From Buchnera aphidicola (Aphis gossypii) (GTDB taxonomy: Bacteria; Pseudomonadota; Gammaproteobacteria; Enterobacterales; Enterobacteriaceae): 64,000 nt of DNA. Each line of letters opens with the position of its first letter. Positions within the stretch are counted from its first letter, which is position 1. The notes beneath the pieces were generated by a model, which made no database searches, had not been told where the DNA came from, and was given only the letters and a program-made list of their open reading frames with translations. The position numbers were made by a program, and so were the translations under genes. The DNA is taken from the NCBI RefSeq assembly GCF_013394915.1, contig NZ_CP056771.1:558001-622000 (forward strand), read 5' to 3'. Positions 36,575 to 45,740 of this stretch are shown in pieces.

Positions 36575-36955
36575 TTAAAATTGTATTATACGATCTGAAA
36601 TATATATAGCATGTCCTAATTCTAACAATCCGCTTAATCGAAAAAAAGGAGATAAATTTCCCTTTTTAAAATTAGCTATAGAATTATCTTCCACTACACC
36701 TCTTCTTTCGGCTGCAGTAGTACATACATATAACTTCACATCATGTTTTTCATATAATGCTTGCCAACCTTGAATTAAATTAAACTCATCAGTAGGTGTT
36801 TTATTTATAATATTAGCATTAAGTACACCATCAAAATAGAAAAAAACACTATTTAATACATGATGCATTTTGATTAATGATTCGCAAAACAAAAAAGCCG
36901 TGCTAGCATTTTGCGTTCCATAAGCTGCACCTGTTACTAAAACTGTATAGTTCAT
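36575..36955 (-). CDS. tusD: Sulfurtransferase complex subunit TusD
   Basis: 126 residues, DsrE-like. It keeps the sulfur-accepting cysteine in [11 protein letters not shown] (E. coli Cys78 region), with [15 protein letters not shown] at the N-terminus. It is the only Tus subunit of the three with a catalytic cysteine. It is 18 bases ahead of tusC and 26 after fkpA. Confidence 0.94.
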   Translation of the reverse strand: MNYTVLVTGAAYGTQNASTAFLFCESLIKMHHVLNSVFFYFDGVLNANIINKTPTDEFNLIQGWQALYEKHDVKLYVCTTAAERRGVVEDNSIANFKKGNLSPFFRLSGLLELGHAIYISDRIIQF

Positions 36956-36981
36956 TATTTTATTTCATACTATTTAATATT

Positions 36982-37737
36982 TTAATTATTTTTTACATCA
37001 ATTAACTCGATATCAAAAACTAAAGTAGAATTTCCTGGAATTCCATTTAATCTAGAATTTCCGTACCCTAAAGAAGGAGGTATAACTAACTTAATTCTTC
37101 CGCCTTTTTTAATATATTTCAAGCCTTCTTGCCATCCTAATATTACATCTTTTAAAACAAAAACAACAGGTTTACCTCGACTATATGAATTATCAAATTC
37201 TACGCCATTAACTAAGAATCCTTTATAATGTACAGTAATTTCTGTATCTTCTGTGATCTCCTCGCCTCTACCTGGATTGTCTATAATATACATTAAACCA
37301 CTTTGAGTTTTATGCGCACCTTTAATTTGAGAAAATTTTTTCATGTACAATTGTCCTTGAATTAAATTTTCTTTTTCATTTTTTTCTATTTGATTTTTAG
37401 TAGCATTCTTAAGTTTTGTTTCTAGTTTTTCAAGGATTTCAGAAATTTCTTGATTAGATAACTTTAAATTGTTTGAAATAGCATCTTCAATTCCGGATAG
37501 AAGACTATATTTATCTAATTGAATACCTAATTGTTTTTGCTTTTCAAAAGATTGATTAACATAATTACCTAAAGACACACCTAAAGCATATCCTATTTTT
37601 TCATTTTCATTTATAAAAACTTTTTTATTTTCTAAATAAGATTGCGTTTTAGGGTTTAATTGTGTTTCTGAAAATGCACTAGAAATATAAAATGTTAGAA
37701 ATAACAACATAATTCTTTTAATCAGAAAAGAAATCAT
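36982..37737 (-). CDS. fkpA: FKBP-type peptidyl-prolyl isomerase FkpA, periplasmic
   Basis: 251 residues with a signal peptide: basic MISFLIKR, a hydrophobic core, and probable cleavage after SAFS (residue ~23). An N-terminal dimerisation helix domain (about 35-125) is followed by a C-terminal FKBP domain with VHYKGFLVNGVEFDNS and the GYGN and FDIELID ends. It isomerises prolines and chaperones envelope proteins. In E. coli it also lies near slyX and tusDCB. It heads the same-strand series that leads into rpsL. Confidence 0.95.
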   Translation of the reverse strand: MISFLIKRIMLLFLTFYISSAFSETQLNPKTQSYLENKKVFINENEKIGYALGVSLGNYVNQSFEKQKQLGIQLDKYSLLSGIEDAISNNLKLSNQEISEILEKLETKLKNATKNQIEKNEKENLIQGQLYMKKFSQIKGAHKTQSGLMYIIDNPGRGEEITEDTEITVHYKGFLVNGVEFDNSYSRGKPVVFVLKDVILGWQEGLKYIKKGGRIKLVIPPSLGYGNSRLNGIPGNSTLVFDIELIDVKNN

Positions 37738-37862
37738 TTATTGCTCCATTAAATAAATTTCTATTTTTAAGATTTTTATTAAATAATCTTTCGCAAGATA
37801 AAATTATTTTATATAATATTAAATAGAAAATAAAAAAATTTTAAAATAATCAAGAATAAAAA

Positions 37863-38075
37863 ATGAAAATAAAAAAATTTAAAAACATTCAAAATAAAAA
37901 TAAAAAAATTTATAATCAAGAAATATATTATAATGAACTTAAGAATAATATTTTTTTACATAAAAAAGAAATAAAAAATATACAAGATAATATAAAAAAT
38001 TTATCAAAAAAAATAAATTATTTAGAATCATGTATGAATCGAATCTTAGACATACAAAAACCGCCACATTATTAA
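37863..38075 (+). CDS. slyX: SlyX family protein
   Basis: A 70-residue, very Lys/Asn-rich protein predicted to be a coiled coil (residues 25-60). The C-terminal part (SKKINYLESCMNRILDIQKP) and ending KPPHY match SlyX, whose E. coli form ends in RPPHY. Its function is not known. It is divergent from fkpA, as in E. coli. Confidence 0.85.
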   Translation: MKIKKFKNIQNKNKKIYNQEIYYNELKNNIFLHKKEIKNIQDNIKNLSKKINYLESCMNRILDIQKPPHY

Positions 38076-38110
38076 ATAGTAATATTATTTTAATATTCAC
38101 AAAAACAATT

Positions 38111-39322
38111 TTAAAATTTTTCTAAAGCATAACAAAAACGATTCATTCCTTCGGTGATATCAGTTTCGCTAATAATCAATGAAGGCGCCATTCTAATTAC
38201 ATTTTTTCCTGCAGTTAAAAAAATTACACCTTCTAAAAATGAAGCATATAAAATATCTTTTATTTTTTCTGCAAATTTTGATTCTAAAACAATACCAATA
38301 AGCAAACCCATCCCTCTAATTTCTGTAAACAATTTAAAACGTTTGTTGATAATGTTTAATTCAAATCTAATTCTTTTTAATTTTTCTTTAACACCAGATA
38401 ATATATATTTAGTATTAATAATCTCCACTGTTGCTTCAGCAATAGCACAAGCAAGAGGATTTCCACCATATGTTGTTCCATGTATTCCAGGGGTAACTAC
38501 AGATTTAATTTCACTAGTTGTTAACATTGCGCTAATTGGGAACCCCCCCCCTAAAGATTTAGCAATGGTTAAAATATCAGGTTCTATTCCGTAATGCTCA
38601 TATGCAAATAATTTACCAGTTCTACCGATTCCTGTTTGAACTTCATCAAAAATTAATAATGCGTTATATTTATTGCATAATAATCGAAGCTCACTAACAA
38701 AAGATTTTGATGCTGGAATAATTCCACCCTCACCTTGAATTAGCTCTAAAACTATTGCGCAAGTATCTTTATCAATTATGTTTTTTACAGTTTCAATTTT
38801 ATTAAATTCAGCATGCTGAATACCTGATGGTTTAGGCCCAAAACAATCAGAATATTTTGATTGACCACCAACAGATACTGTGAATAGTGTTCTACCATGA
38901 AATGAATTATAAAAAGAAATAATTTTATTTTTTTTTATATGATATTTTTTAGCTGAATAGTAACGTGCTAATTTAAATGCCGCTTCATTTGCTTCAGCTC
39001 CTGAATTAGCAAAGAAAACGTAAGATGCAAAACTTGATAAAACCAATTTTTTAGCTAATCTTAAAGATGGTTCATTTGTAAAAAGATTACTAGTATGCCA
39101 TATTTTTTGACTTTGATAATTTAAAACTTTATTCAATAAAGGATGACAATGCCCTAACGATGTAACTGCAATTCCACCAGAAAAATCAATATATTCTTTA
39201 CCTTTTTGATCCCAAATACGACTACCTTTACCTTTTGTAGGAATAAAAAAAGAAGGGTTATAAAAAGGTAGAATAAAATCATTAAAATTATTTCTTGTAA
39301 CCAATTCATTTTTCAATATCAT
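38111..39322 (-). CDS. argD: Acetylornithine / succinyldiaminopimelate aminotransferase
   Basis: A class III PLP aminotransferase serving arginine synthesis (N-acetylornithine) and lysine synthesis (succinyl-DAP), both supplied to the host. 403 residues. The PLP lysine is K255 in IAKSLGGGFPIS, as in E. coli; FANSGAEANE and FDEVQTGIGRTG bind PLP. The Gly triplet after K255 is a G9 run (38543-38551). The reading frame is intact. Confidence 0.97.
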   Translation of the reverse strand: MILKNELVTRNNFNDFILPFYNPSFFIPTKGKGSRIWDQKGKEYIDFSGGIAVTSLGHCHPLLNKVLNYQSQKIWHTSNLFTNEPSLRLAKKLVLSSFASYVFFANSGAEANEAAFKLARYYSAKKYHIKKNKIISFYNSFHGRTLFTVSVGGQSKYSDCFGPKPSGIQHAEFNKIETVKNIIDKDTCAIVLELIQGEGGIIPASKSFVSELRLLCNKYNALLIFDEVQTGIGRTGKLFAYEHYGIEPDILTIAKSLGGGFPISAMLTTSEIKSVVTPGIHGTTYGGNPLACAIAEATVEIINTKYILSGVKEKLKRIRFELNIINKRFKLFTEIRGMGLLIGIVLESKFAEKIKDILYASFLEGVIFLTAGKNVIRMAPSLIISETDITEGMNRFCYALEKF

Positions 39323-39644
39323 TAAATTTCCTAAAATATATATTTACTAAATTAACAAATTTTTTAAAAATAAAAAATGTATTTTAAAATAATTAAAAAA
39401 TTATTAAAAAATTAAAAATTTATTAAATAAAAAAGTTTGAATTAATTAAATTAAAATATACATTATATTTTATTAAATTTAAACTTATTTTAGCAATAAA
39501 AATAAACAACTGTTTTATATTTAGTTGAAAAATTTTTTATATTTTAATATCTGAATAAAATTGAAATTGCAATAAATAATATATTGAAAATATAAGACAG
39601 TTTTAACACTTTAAAAATTTTATTCATAAAAACAGGTGAAAAAA
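39323..39644. other. Intergenic region between argD and tsgA
   Basis: About 320 bases between divergent genes, almost only A and T. No RNA, gene remnant or strong promoter is recognised; both genes' promoters must lie here. Confidence 0.5.
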
Positions 39645-40814
39645 GTGAAAAACATTAACCAAACAGGACTTACATGGATTAGTTTTTTTTCATACGCTTT
39701 CACAGGTGCATTAATAGTCGTTACAGGAATGATAATGGGAGATATTGCTAATTATTTTAATTTATCAATATCTCAAATGAGCAACGTTTTTACTTGTTTA
39801 AATGCAGGTATATTAGTATCGATTTTACTTAATTCTTGGCTAATTAATCTTATTTCCTTAAAAAAACAATTAATATATGGATTCATACTTTCTATTATTT
39901 CAATAATAGGAATAATACTTTCTAAAAATATATTATTATTTTCTATTAACATTTTTATACTAGGATTAGTAAGTGGAATTACTATGTCAATTGGCACTTT
40001 CATCATCACAACCTTGTATTATGGATCAAAAAGAGGATCGCAACTTTTACTAACTGATTCTTTTTTTAGTATGTCTGGAATGATATTTCCTATCATTGCA
40101 GCATATTTATTAGAAAACAAAGTCTCTTGGTATTGGGTATATGTATGTATAGAAATTATTTATTTTATAATTTTTATTTTATCAGTCAGCTTAAATTTTC
40201 CAGAATCACAAGATAAAATAAAATATACAGAAGAAATAAAAAAATGGAATTTTAATATAATTTTATTATCTATATCTGCATTATTATATATTTTAGGTCA
40301 ACTAAGTTTTATTTCTTGGGTGCCTCAATATGCAACAGAAATTATGAAAATTAAAATAAAAAAAACAGGAAATTTAGTTAGCAATTTCTGGATGGCATAC
40401 ATGATTGGTATGTGGTTTTTTAGCTTTATAATAAAATTTTTTAATTTAAAGCATATGTTTGCTTTATTGTCTGGTATTTCAACAATACTAATGTACATAT
40501 ATATACATAGCTCGACCTATTCAACAATGAAATATATCATTATTAGTTTAGGATTTTTTTCTAGTGCTATTTATACCATAATTATCACAATAGCTTCGTT
40601 ACAAACAAAAAAACCATCTGCAAAATTAATAAATATAATTCTATTTTTTGGAACTGTTGGAACATTACTAACGTTTATAGTAACTAGTCCCATTGTTAAT
40701 AAAAAAGGATTATATGCAACTTTAATATGTTCAAATGCATTTTATGGCATAGTATTTTGTTTATCTTTATTCATATTAATAAATAGAAGAAATAAAATTT
40801 ATTTAAAAGGATAA
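39645..40814 (+). CDS. tsgA: Major facilitator superfamily transporter TsgA
   Basis: 389 residues from GTG at 39645 (MKNINQTGLTWISF), which has AGGTGA six bases upstream and matches the E. coli N-terminus; another GTG at 39636 would add three residues. It has twelve hydrophobic segments; GMIMGDIANYFNLS and FILGLVSGITMSIGT match E. coli TsgA. It is an inner-membrane MFS protein with unknown substrate. It is one of the few transporters left in such genomes, so it may move a metabolite between symbiont and host (inference). Confidence 0.92.
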   Translation: MKNINQTGLTWISFFSYAFTGALIVVTGMIMGDIANYFNLSISQMSNVFTCLNAGILVSILLNSWLINLISLKKQLIYGFILSIISIIGIILSKNILLFSINIFILGLVSGITMSIGTFIITTLYYGSKRGSQLLLTDSFFSMSGMIFPIIAAYLLENKVSWYWVYVCIEIIYFIIFILSVSLNFPESQDKIKYTEEIKKWNFNIILLSISALLYILGQLSFISWVPQYATEIMKIKIKKTGNLVSNFWMAYMIGMWFFSFIIKFFNLKHMFALLSGISTILMYIYIHSSTYSTMKYIIISLGFFSSAIYTIIITIASLQTKKPSAKLINIILFFGTVGTLLTFIVTSPIVNKKGLYATLICSNAFYGIVFCLSLFILINRRNKIYLKG

Positions 40815-40871
40815 AATTTTTTACAAATAAAAGATATCTATACAAAAATATAAAAAACTGTTATTTATATA

Positions 40872-40910
40872 ATAAATAAACTAGAATATAACTATTTCTG
40901 GTTTATTTAT
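40872..40910. terminator. Bidirectional hairpin between tsgA and trpS
   Basis: A 15-bp inverted repeat ATAAATAAACTAGAA / TTCTGGTTTATTTAT with a 9-base loop; the single non-complementary position is a G-U pair on the plus strand. It lies between convergent tsgA and trpS and can serve both. Confidence 0.65.
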
Positions 40911-40927
40911 CTAATTAATTTAAAAAA

Positions 40928-41935
40928 TCAATCAATTCCTATCACAGAAAACACTTTTTTCAAAGTTTCTTGGGACTTTAAACGAGCTCTCACTGCACCA
41001 ATTTCAATGATTTCTTTTAAAAACAACTCATTATTACGATGGTGAATATAAGATTTTTGTAGTTTTAACAAAAATTTAGATAGAGTTTCCGCAACAATAT
41101 TTTTAAACTCACTATATAGAACCCCATGAAATTCTTGTTCTAAAAAATTAATTTCTTTATTCGTTATAGCAGAAAGAATTTCTAATAAATTTGAAATTCC
41201 TAATTTTTTATTGGTATTGTAATAAATTTTTGGAGGGTTTTCTGAATCTGTAATACAATTTTTGATTTTAAAAACAACAGAAGAAATATCTTCTAATAAA
41301 AAAATAACATTGTTTTGATTTATATCAGATTTAGACATTTTTTTCGTAGGATCTAATAAAGACATAACTTTAGAACCGTTTTCACTGATAATAGGTTTTG
41401 GTATAGTAAAAACATTTCCATGTAAAAAATTAAAACGGTTAGCTATTTTACATGTTAATTCTAAGTGTTGCTTTTGATCTTTTCCTACTGGAACAAAATT
41501 TGTTTGATATAATAAAATATCTGCAGCCATCAAAATAGGGTAATTGAACAAGCCAATGTTGTTATTTTTAACACAATTTTGAGATTTTTTTAATTTAAAT
41601 TGAGTCATTCTAGATAATTCACCAAATTGACTACAGCAACTCAAAATCCAATTTAGCTGGCTATGTTGGCAAACATGCGATTGAACAAAAATAGTACTTT
41701 TTTCGGGATCAACACCACAAGCTAAATATAGAGCTAAAGTGTCTAATATCGCATGTTTTATTTTTTTTTTTTTATTAATCATTGTTAAAGCATGTAAATC
41801 TGCAATGCAATATAAACATTCATATTTACTTTGCATATTTGACCAATGACGCATTGTTCCAATGTAATTTCCAATAGTTAATTTACCAGAAGGTTGTACT
41901 GCACTAAATAATATTGGCTTAGGATTAATAAGCAT
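40928..41935 (-). CDS. trpS: Tryptophanyl-tRNA synthetase
   Basis: 335 residues (E. coli 334), class I. The HIGH-like motif is TIGNYIG (20-26), and KMSKS is at 199-203. It charges tRNA-Trp. Residues 54-59 (NKKKKI) are encoded by an uninterrupted A13 run (41761-41773), the longest homopolymer in the window, in a surface segment. It lies 24 bases after rpe; E. coli gph between them is missing. Confidence 0.96.
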   Translation of the reverse strand: MLINPKPILFSAVQPSGKLTIGNYIGTMRHWSNMQSKYECLYCIADLHALTMINKKKKIKHAILDTLALYLACGVDPEKSTIFVQSHVCQHSQLNWILSCCSQFGELSRMTQFKLKKSQNCVKNNNIGLFNYPILMAADILLYQTNFVPVGKDQKQHLELTCKIANRFNFLHGNVFTIPKPIISENGSKVMSLLDPTKKMSKSDINQNNVIFLLEDISSVVFKIKNCITDSENPPKIYYNTNKKLGISNLLEILSAITNKEINFLEQEFHGVLYSEFKNIVAETLSKFLLKLQKSYIHHRNNELFLKEIIEIGAVRARLKSQETLKKVFSVIGID

Positions 41936-41959
41936 AAATTAAAAACCTTAAATAAAAAA

Positions 41960-42646
41960 TTAATGAATAGACTTAAAATCAGAATATTTTAATTCTTGTC
42001 GAATTTTTTTAATAATTCTTTGATAATCAGGATAATCAAAAATTCCAGAACCAATTACAAATACATTGGCTCCTGAGACAGCTATTTCAGAAATATTTTC
42101 TAATTTAACTCCTCCATCTACTTGTAAAAAAATATCTAATGCATTCGAATCAATTCTTTCTCGTACTTCACGTAATTTTTTTAATGTAGATGGTAAAAAT
42201 AATTGATTTCCAAAACCAGGATTAACCGACATTAACAAAATTAAATCTAATTTATCTATTACATAATCTAAAAAACTAAGAGAAGTCGCTGGATTAAATG
42301 CTAAACCCGCTTTGCATCCATTCTCTTTAATTAAATTTAATGTCCGATCGATATGATCAGTAGATTCTGGATGAAACGTGATAAAGTTTGCGCCTGCTTG
42401 AGCAAATTGAGGGATTAAATTATCTACAGGTTTTGTCATTAAATGAACATCAATAGGTGCAGTAATTTTAAAATTTCTTAATGATTTTAAAATCATAGGA
42501 CCCATTGTTAAATTAGGAACGTAATGATTGTCCATGACATCAAAATGAATCCAGTCTCCACCTGAATCAATAACTCTTTTTGTATCTTTTCCTAAACACG
42601 CAAAATCAGCAGATAAAATCGATGGAGCTAACAAAAATTTTTTCAT
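41960..42646 (-). CDS. rpe: Ribulose-phosphate 3-epimerase
   Basis: 228 residues (E. coli 225). A TIM barrel of the pentose phosphate pathway interconverting ribulose-5-P and xylulose-5-P. The opening [37 protein letters not shown] and the DGG motif QVDGGV are intact with the metal-binding His and Asp residues. It is in an aroK-aroB-(damX, dam lost)-rpe-(gph lost)-trpS block that mirrors E. coli. Confidence 0.97.
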   Translation of the reverse strand: MKKFLLAPSILSADFACLGKDTKRVIDSGGDWIHFDVMDNHYVPNLTMGPMILKSLRNFKITAPIDVHLMTKPVDNLIPQFAQAGANFITFHPESTDHIDRTLNLIKENGCKAGLAFNPATSLSFLDYVIDKLDLILLMSVNPGFGNQLFLPSTLKKLREVRERIDSNALDIFLQVDGGVKLENISEIAVSGANVFVIGSGIFDYPDYQRIIKKIRQELKYSDFKSIH

Positions 42647-42817
42647 ATTAATTTACTTAATCTATATGAGTTTGTAAATAACTAATAATATAAACATAAT
42701 ATTTAGAAAAATAAAATAATATTTAATAAATTAGTATTAGTGTTTTTATTTTTACTTTTTTAAATACCATTTATACTCAAGAAGCATATTGTTGAAAACA
42801 TTTTAAGTATAAAAAAT

Positions 42818-43903
42818 TTATTGAGAATCTTTAATAGCATTTAAAATAACATTTTTATCTATACCAGAAAAAACTTTAGCTTTTCCAATAGAAATAGGAA
42901 GTACTAATCTCATTTCCCCTGAAATTACTTTTTTATCACGCATCATATATGGTAAATATGAAACTGCAGACATATTTTTTGGACCTTTTATAGGTAATCC
43001 AACTTTTTTAAATAAAGAAATTATTCTGTTATAATCCGATTTTTTTAAATATCCAAGCAATTCTGATGTACGAGCTGCCATAACCATACCGACTGATATT
43101 GCTTCGCCATGTAACCAGCTTCCATATCCAGCATGCGCTTCAATAGCATGACCATAAGTATGACCGAAATTCAATAATGCTCTAAAATTATTTTCTCGTT
43201 CATCAAGAGAAATAATTTTCGATTTCAACTCGCAACATTTTTTAATGCAAAAACACATAGATTTATGATCTAATAACAATATTTTTTCAATATTTTTTTC
43301 TAGCCAATTAAAAAATATCGCATCAAAAATAATAGCATATTTAATAATTTCAGAAACCCCTGAAATTAATTCGTTATAAGGTAAAGTTTGCAAAAAATTG
43401 ATATCTATAATAACTGAAGATGGTTGCCAAAAAGAACCTACCATATTCTTTCCTAACAAATGATTTACGCCTGTTTTTCCACCAATAGAAGCATCTACTT
43501 GCGCTAAAAGAGTAGTTGGAATCTGAATAAAACGAACTCCTCTTTGGTAAATAGACGCGGAAAAACCAGTTAAATCACCTACTACGCCTCCACCTAATGC
43601 AATCAGAGTAGTATCACGAGAATGTTTTTTTTCAAGTAATGCAGAAATAACCATTTCTACTTCATTTAATGTTTTAAATTGCTCTCCATCTGAAATAATT
43701 ACCTGATCTATTTTAACCCCTGATTTTCTTAGCTGAAAAAATACTTTATCTTTTAAAAGATTAGCTAATGTTTTATTTGTAACTAACATAGCTTGATTCC
43801 CTGGTTTCAGCGGCAAGAAAATATTATCTTCTTCAATAACACCGGATCCAATATTAATTGGATAACTACGATCACCTAAGACAACTTTTATTTGTTCCAT
43901 CAT
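42818..43903 (-). CDS. aroB: 3-Dehydroquinate synthase
   Basis: 361 residues; converts DAHP to 3-dehydroquinate, step two of the shikimate pathway. [19 protein letters not shown] binds NAD, and [11 protein letters not shown] carries metal-binding histidines. Two ATGs in tandem open the gene (43903 and 43900); the second matches the E. coli start. It follows aroK after 38 bases. A 171-base spacer to rpe stands where E. coli has damX and dam; no remnant is seen. Confidence 0.97.
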   Translation of the reverse strand: MMEQIKVVLGDRSYPINIGSGVIEEDNIFLPLKPGNQAMLVTNKTLANLLKDKVFFQLRKSGVKIDQVIISDGEQFKTLNEVEMVISALLEKKHSRDTTLIALGGGVVGDLTGFSASIYQRGVRFIQIPTTLLAQVDASIGGKTGVNHLLGKNMVGSFWQPSSVIIDINFLQTLPYNELISGVSEIIKYAIIFDAIFFNWLEKNIEKILLLDHKSMCFCIKKCCELKSKIISLDERENNFRALLNFGHTYGHAIEAHAGYGSWLHGEAISVGMVMAARTSELLGYLKKSDYNRIISLFKKVGLPIKGPKNMSAVSYLPYMMRDKKVISGEMRLVLPISIGKAKVFSGIDKNVILNAIKDSQ

Positions 43904-43941
43904 TATTATACTCTAAAATATAGTGTGAATAATTATTAATA

Positions 43942-44463
43942 TTATATTTTTTCTAACAAACGAACTATGTTATTCGCAACAGATTTTGCGCTTTGAGTAT
44001 CAGTGTGAATTTTAAAATCCGCTATTTCTTCATATAATGGATTTCTTTCAATTGCTAAATTTTCTAATATAATCCTATTTGATATATTCGTTTGCAATAA
44101 TGGTCTTTTTTTATCTCTTTTTGTACGTGATAACTGCTTTTCAATCGTAGTTTCTAAATATATGACAATCCCTCGAGCTGATAATATATTTCGATTTTTT
44201 TTATATTCTACTGATCCTCCACCTGTAGCAAGAATAATCCCTTGTTTTTGCGTAATCTCATTAATTACTTTGACTTCTCTTTCTCGAAAACCATTCTCAC
44301 CTTCAACATCAAAAACCCAACTAATAGTAGCACCAGTGCGTTTTTCAATTTCTTGATCAGAATCAAAAAATTCCATATTAAGTTGTTGAGACAACTGACG
44401 ACCAATTGTACTTTTTCCTGCGCCCATAGGTCCAATTAAAAAGATATTTCGTTTTTCTGCCAT
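43942..44463 (-). CDS. aroK: Shikimate kinase I
   Basis: 173 residues, the same as E. coli AroK. P-loop GPMGAGKST (11-19), shikimate-binding [11 protein letters not shown], the arginine in GFREREV and GGGSV. Phosphorylates shikimate. Together with aroE and aroB this gives three shikimate-pathway genes in the window. Confidence 0.97.
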   Translation of the reverse strand: MAEKRNIFLIGPMGAGKSTIGRQLSQQLNMEFFDSDQEIEKRTGATISWVFDVEGENGFREREVKVINEITQKQGIILATGGGSVEYKKNRNILSARGIVIYLETTIEKQLSRTKRDKKRPLLQTNISNRIILENLAIERNPLYEEIADFKIHTDTQSAKSVANNIVRLLEKI

Positions 44464-44847
44464 ATTTTTTATTACTACAATAATTTGTTGAAATTTCTCG
44501 TGCTGAACATTTTAATATTCGCAAGATATTAAACGCTAAAAATAGAATAATAAAGTTTAAACAATATTACTTTTAAATTTTTTAATAAAAAATTCAATCA
44601 ACATTCTAAATTAACGCATTTAGACTATTTTCAATAATCATATTGTAAAAATTTATAAATTTTATAAGTATTTCATAAATCAATTTATTCCTTATATTTA
44701 ATTAGTTATTTTTTGAAAACATTTAAAGAAACATTTTAAAAGAATTAAAAACTAAGCAATATATTCTATCAGAGTAAAGATTATTTTTTCTATATTTTCT
44801 TGATAATTTTATTATAAATATTTTTAGATATTTAATAAATTAAAAAC
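44464..44847. other. Long AT-rich spacer upstream of aroK and tRNA-Ser
   Basis: About 380 bases with no gene I recognise. It contains an 8-bp inverted repeat TTTAATAT / ATATTAAA with loop TCGCAAG (44511-44533) in the likely aroK leader. The rest is featureless and may be an eroded gene. Confidence 0.5.
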
Positions 44848-44876
44848 TTGACGTAATTTGCTTTTTCAGTTTAAAT
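44848..44876 (+). promoter_or_regulatory. Promoter of tRNA-Ser
   Basis: TTGACG (44848-44853) and TTAAAT (44871-44876) are 17 bases apart, with a start expected about 20 bases before the tRNA. The -35 box is good, the -10 box moderate. Confidence 0.5.
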
Positions 44877-44904
44877 AAGATAAACATTTTTAAAAATTTA
44901 TTAA

Positions 44905-44989
44905 GGTGAGGTGTCCGAGAGGCTTAAGGAACACGCCTGGAAAGCGTGTATATGGAAACGTATCAAGGGTTCGAATCCCTTTCTCACCA
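44905..44989 (+). tRNA. serW: tRNA-Ser (anticodon GGA)
   Basis: 85 nt with the long variable arm of class II tRNAs: acceptor GGUGAGG / UCUCACC (last pair G-U), anticodon loop CUGGAAA (anticodon GGA, reads UCC/UCU), variable stem UAUAUGGAAACGUAUC-like, T-arm GGUUCGAAUCC. The discriminator is A, whereas E. coli serine tRNAs have G. No CCA is encoded. It is convergent with deoD, 12 bases away. Confidence 0.96.
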
Positions 44990-45001
44990 AAAAATAAAAA
45001 A

Positions 45002-45709
45002 CTAAATTAATAAAGCCGTTTCTAAAGATAAAGAAATCATTTCATTAAAACTAGATTCTCTATCTTTTGATGAAACAGATTCTTTTTTTGAAATATGATC
45101 AGAAACTGTACAAATAGATAGAGCTTGTGCTTTAAATTCAGATGCAACAGAGTATATTCCTGCTGTCTCCATGTCTATTCCAACAATATTGTACTTTTTT
45201 AAAATATCTAACATATTTTGATCAGTATAAAATGAATCAGTAGTAAAAAAATTACCAATATGAATCTTCAAATTTATTTTTTTTGCAAGTAAAAATGCAT
45301 TATAAGCGATATTAAAATCCGAAATAGCAGCGTAATCATGATTTTGAAAGCGTATTCTATTAAATTTCGAATCCGTAGAAGCACCTAATCCGATAACAAT
45401 ATCACGTAATTTTATATCATCCCGTACAGCACCACAAGTACCTATTCGAATAATCTTTTTTACATTATATTCTGTTATTAATTCTCTTACATATAAAGTC
45501 GCAGATGGTATGCCTATACCATGACTCATAACGGAAATTTTTTTATCTTTATAATACCCCGTATAAGCTAGCATTAACCGTGTTTTATTAATTTGCTTGA
45601 AATTATTTAAATAATTTTCAGCAATATATTTTGCTCTTATAGGATCTCCAGGCATTAAAATTGTATCTGAAAAATCATTTTTTTTACTATTAATATGAAA
45701 AGTAGACAC
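45002..45709 (-). CDS. deoD: Purine nucleoside phosphorylase DeoD
   Basis: 235 residues (E. coli 239). Cleaves purine (deoxy)nucleosides with phosphate. MPGDPIRAKYIAENYL binds phosphate, IRIGTCGAVRDD and the active-site VGIDMETAGIY and TVSDHI are intact. It lies 31 bases after deoB, so the two act in series: base release, then pentose-1-phosphate to pentose-5-phosphate. Confidence 0.96.
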   Translation of the reverse strand: MSTFHINSKKNDFSDTILMPGDPIRAKYIAENYLNNFKQINKTRLMLAYTGYYKDKKISVMSHGIGIPSATLYVRELITEYNVKKIIRIGTCGAVRDDIKLRDIVIGLGASTDSKFNRIRFQNHDYAAISDFNIAYNAFLLAKKINLKIHIGNFFTTDSFYTDQNMLDILKKYNIVGIDMETAGIYSVASEFKAQALSICTVSDHISKKESVSSKDRESSFNEMISLSLETALLI

Positions 45710-45740
45710 TTATTTTCTCCTTATTTTAAAATAAATATTT

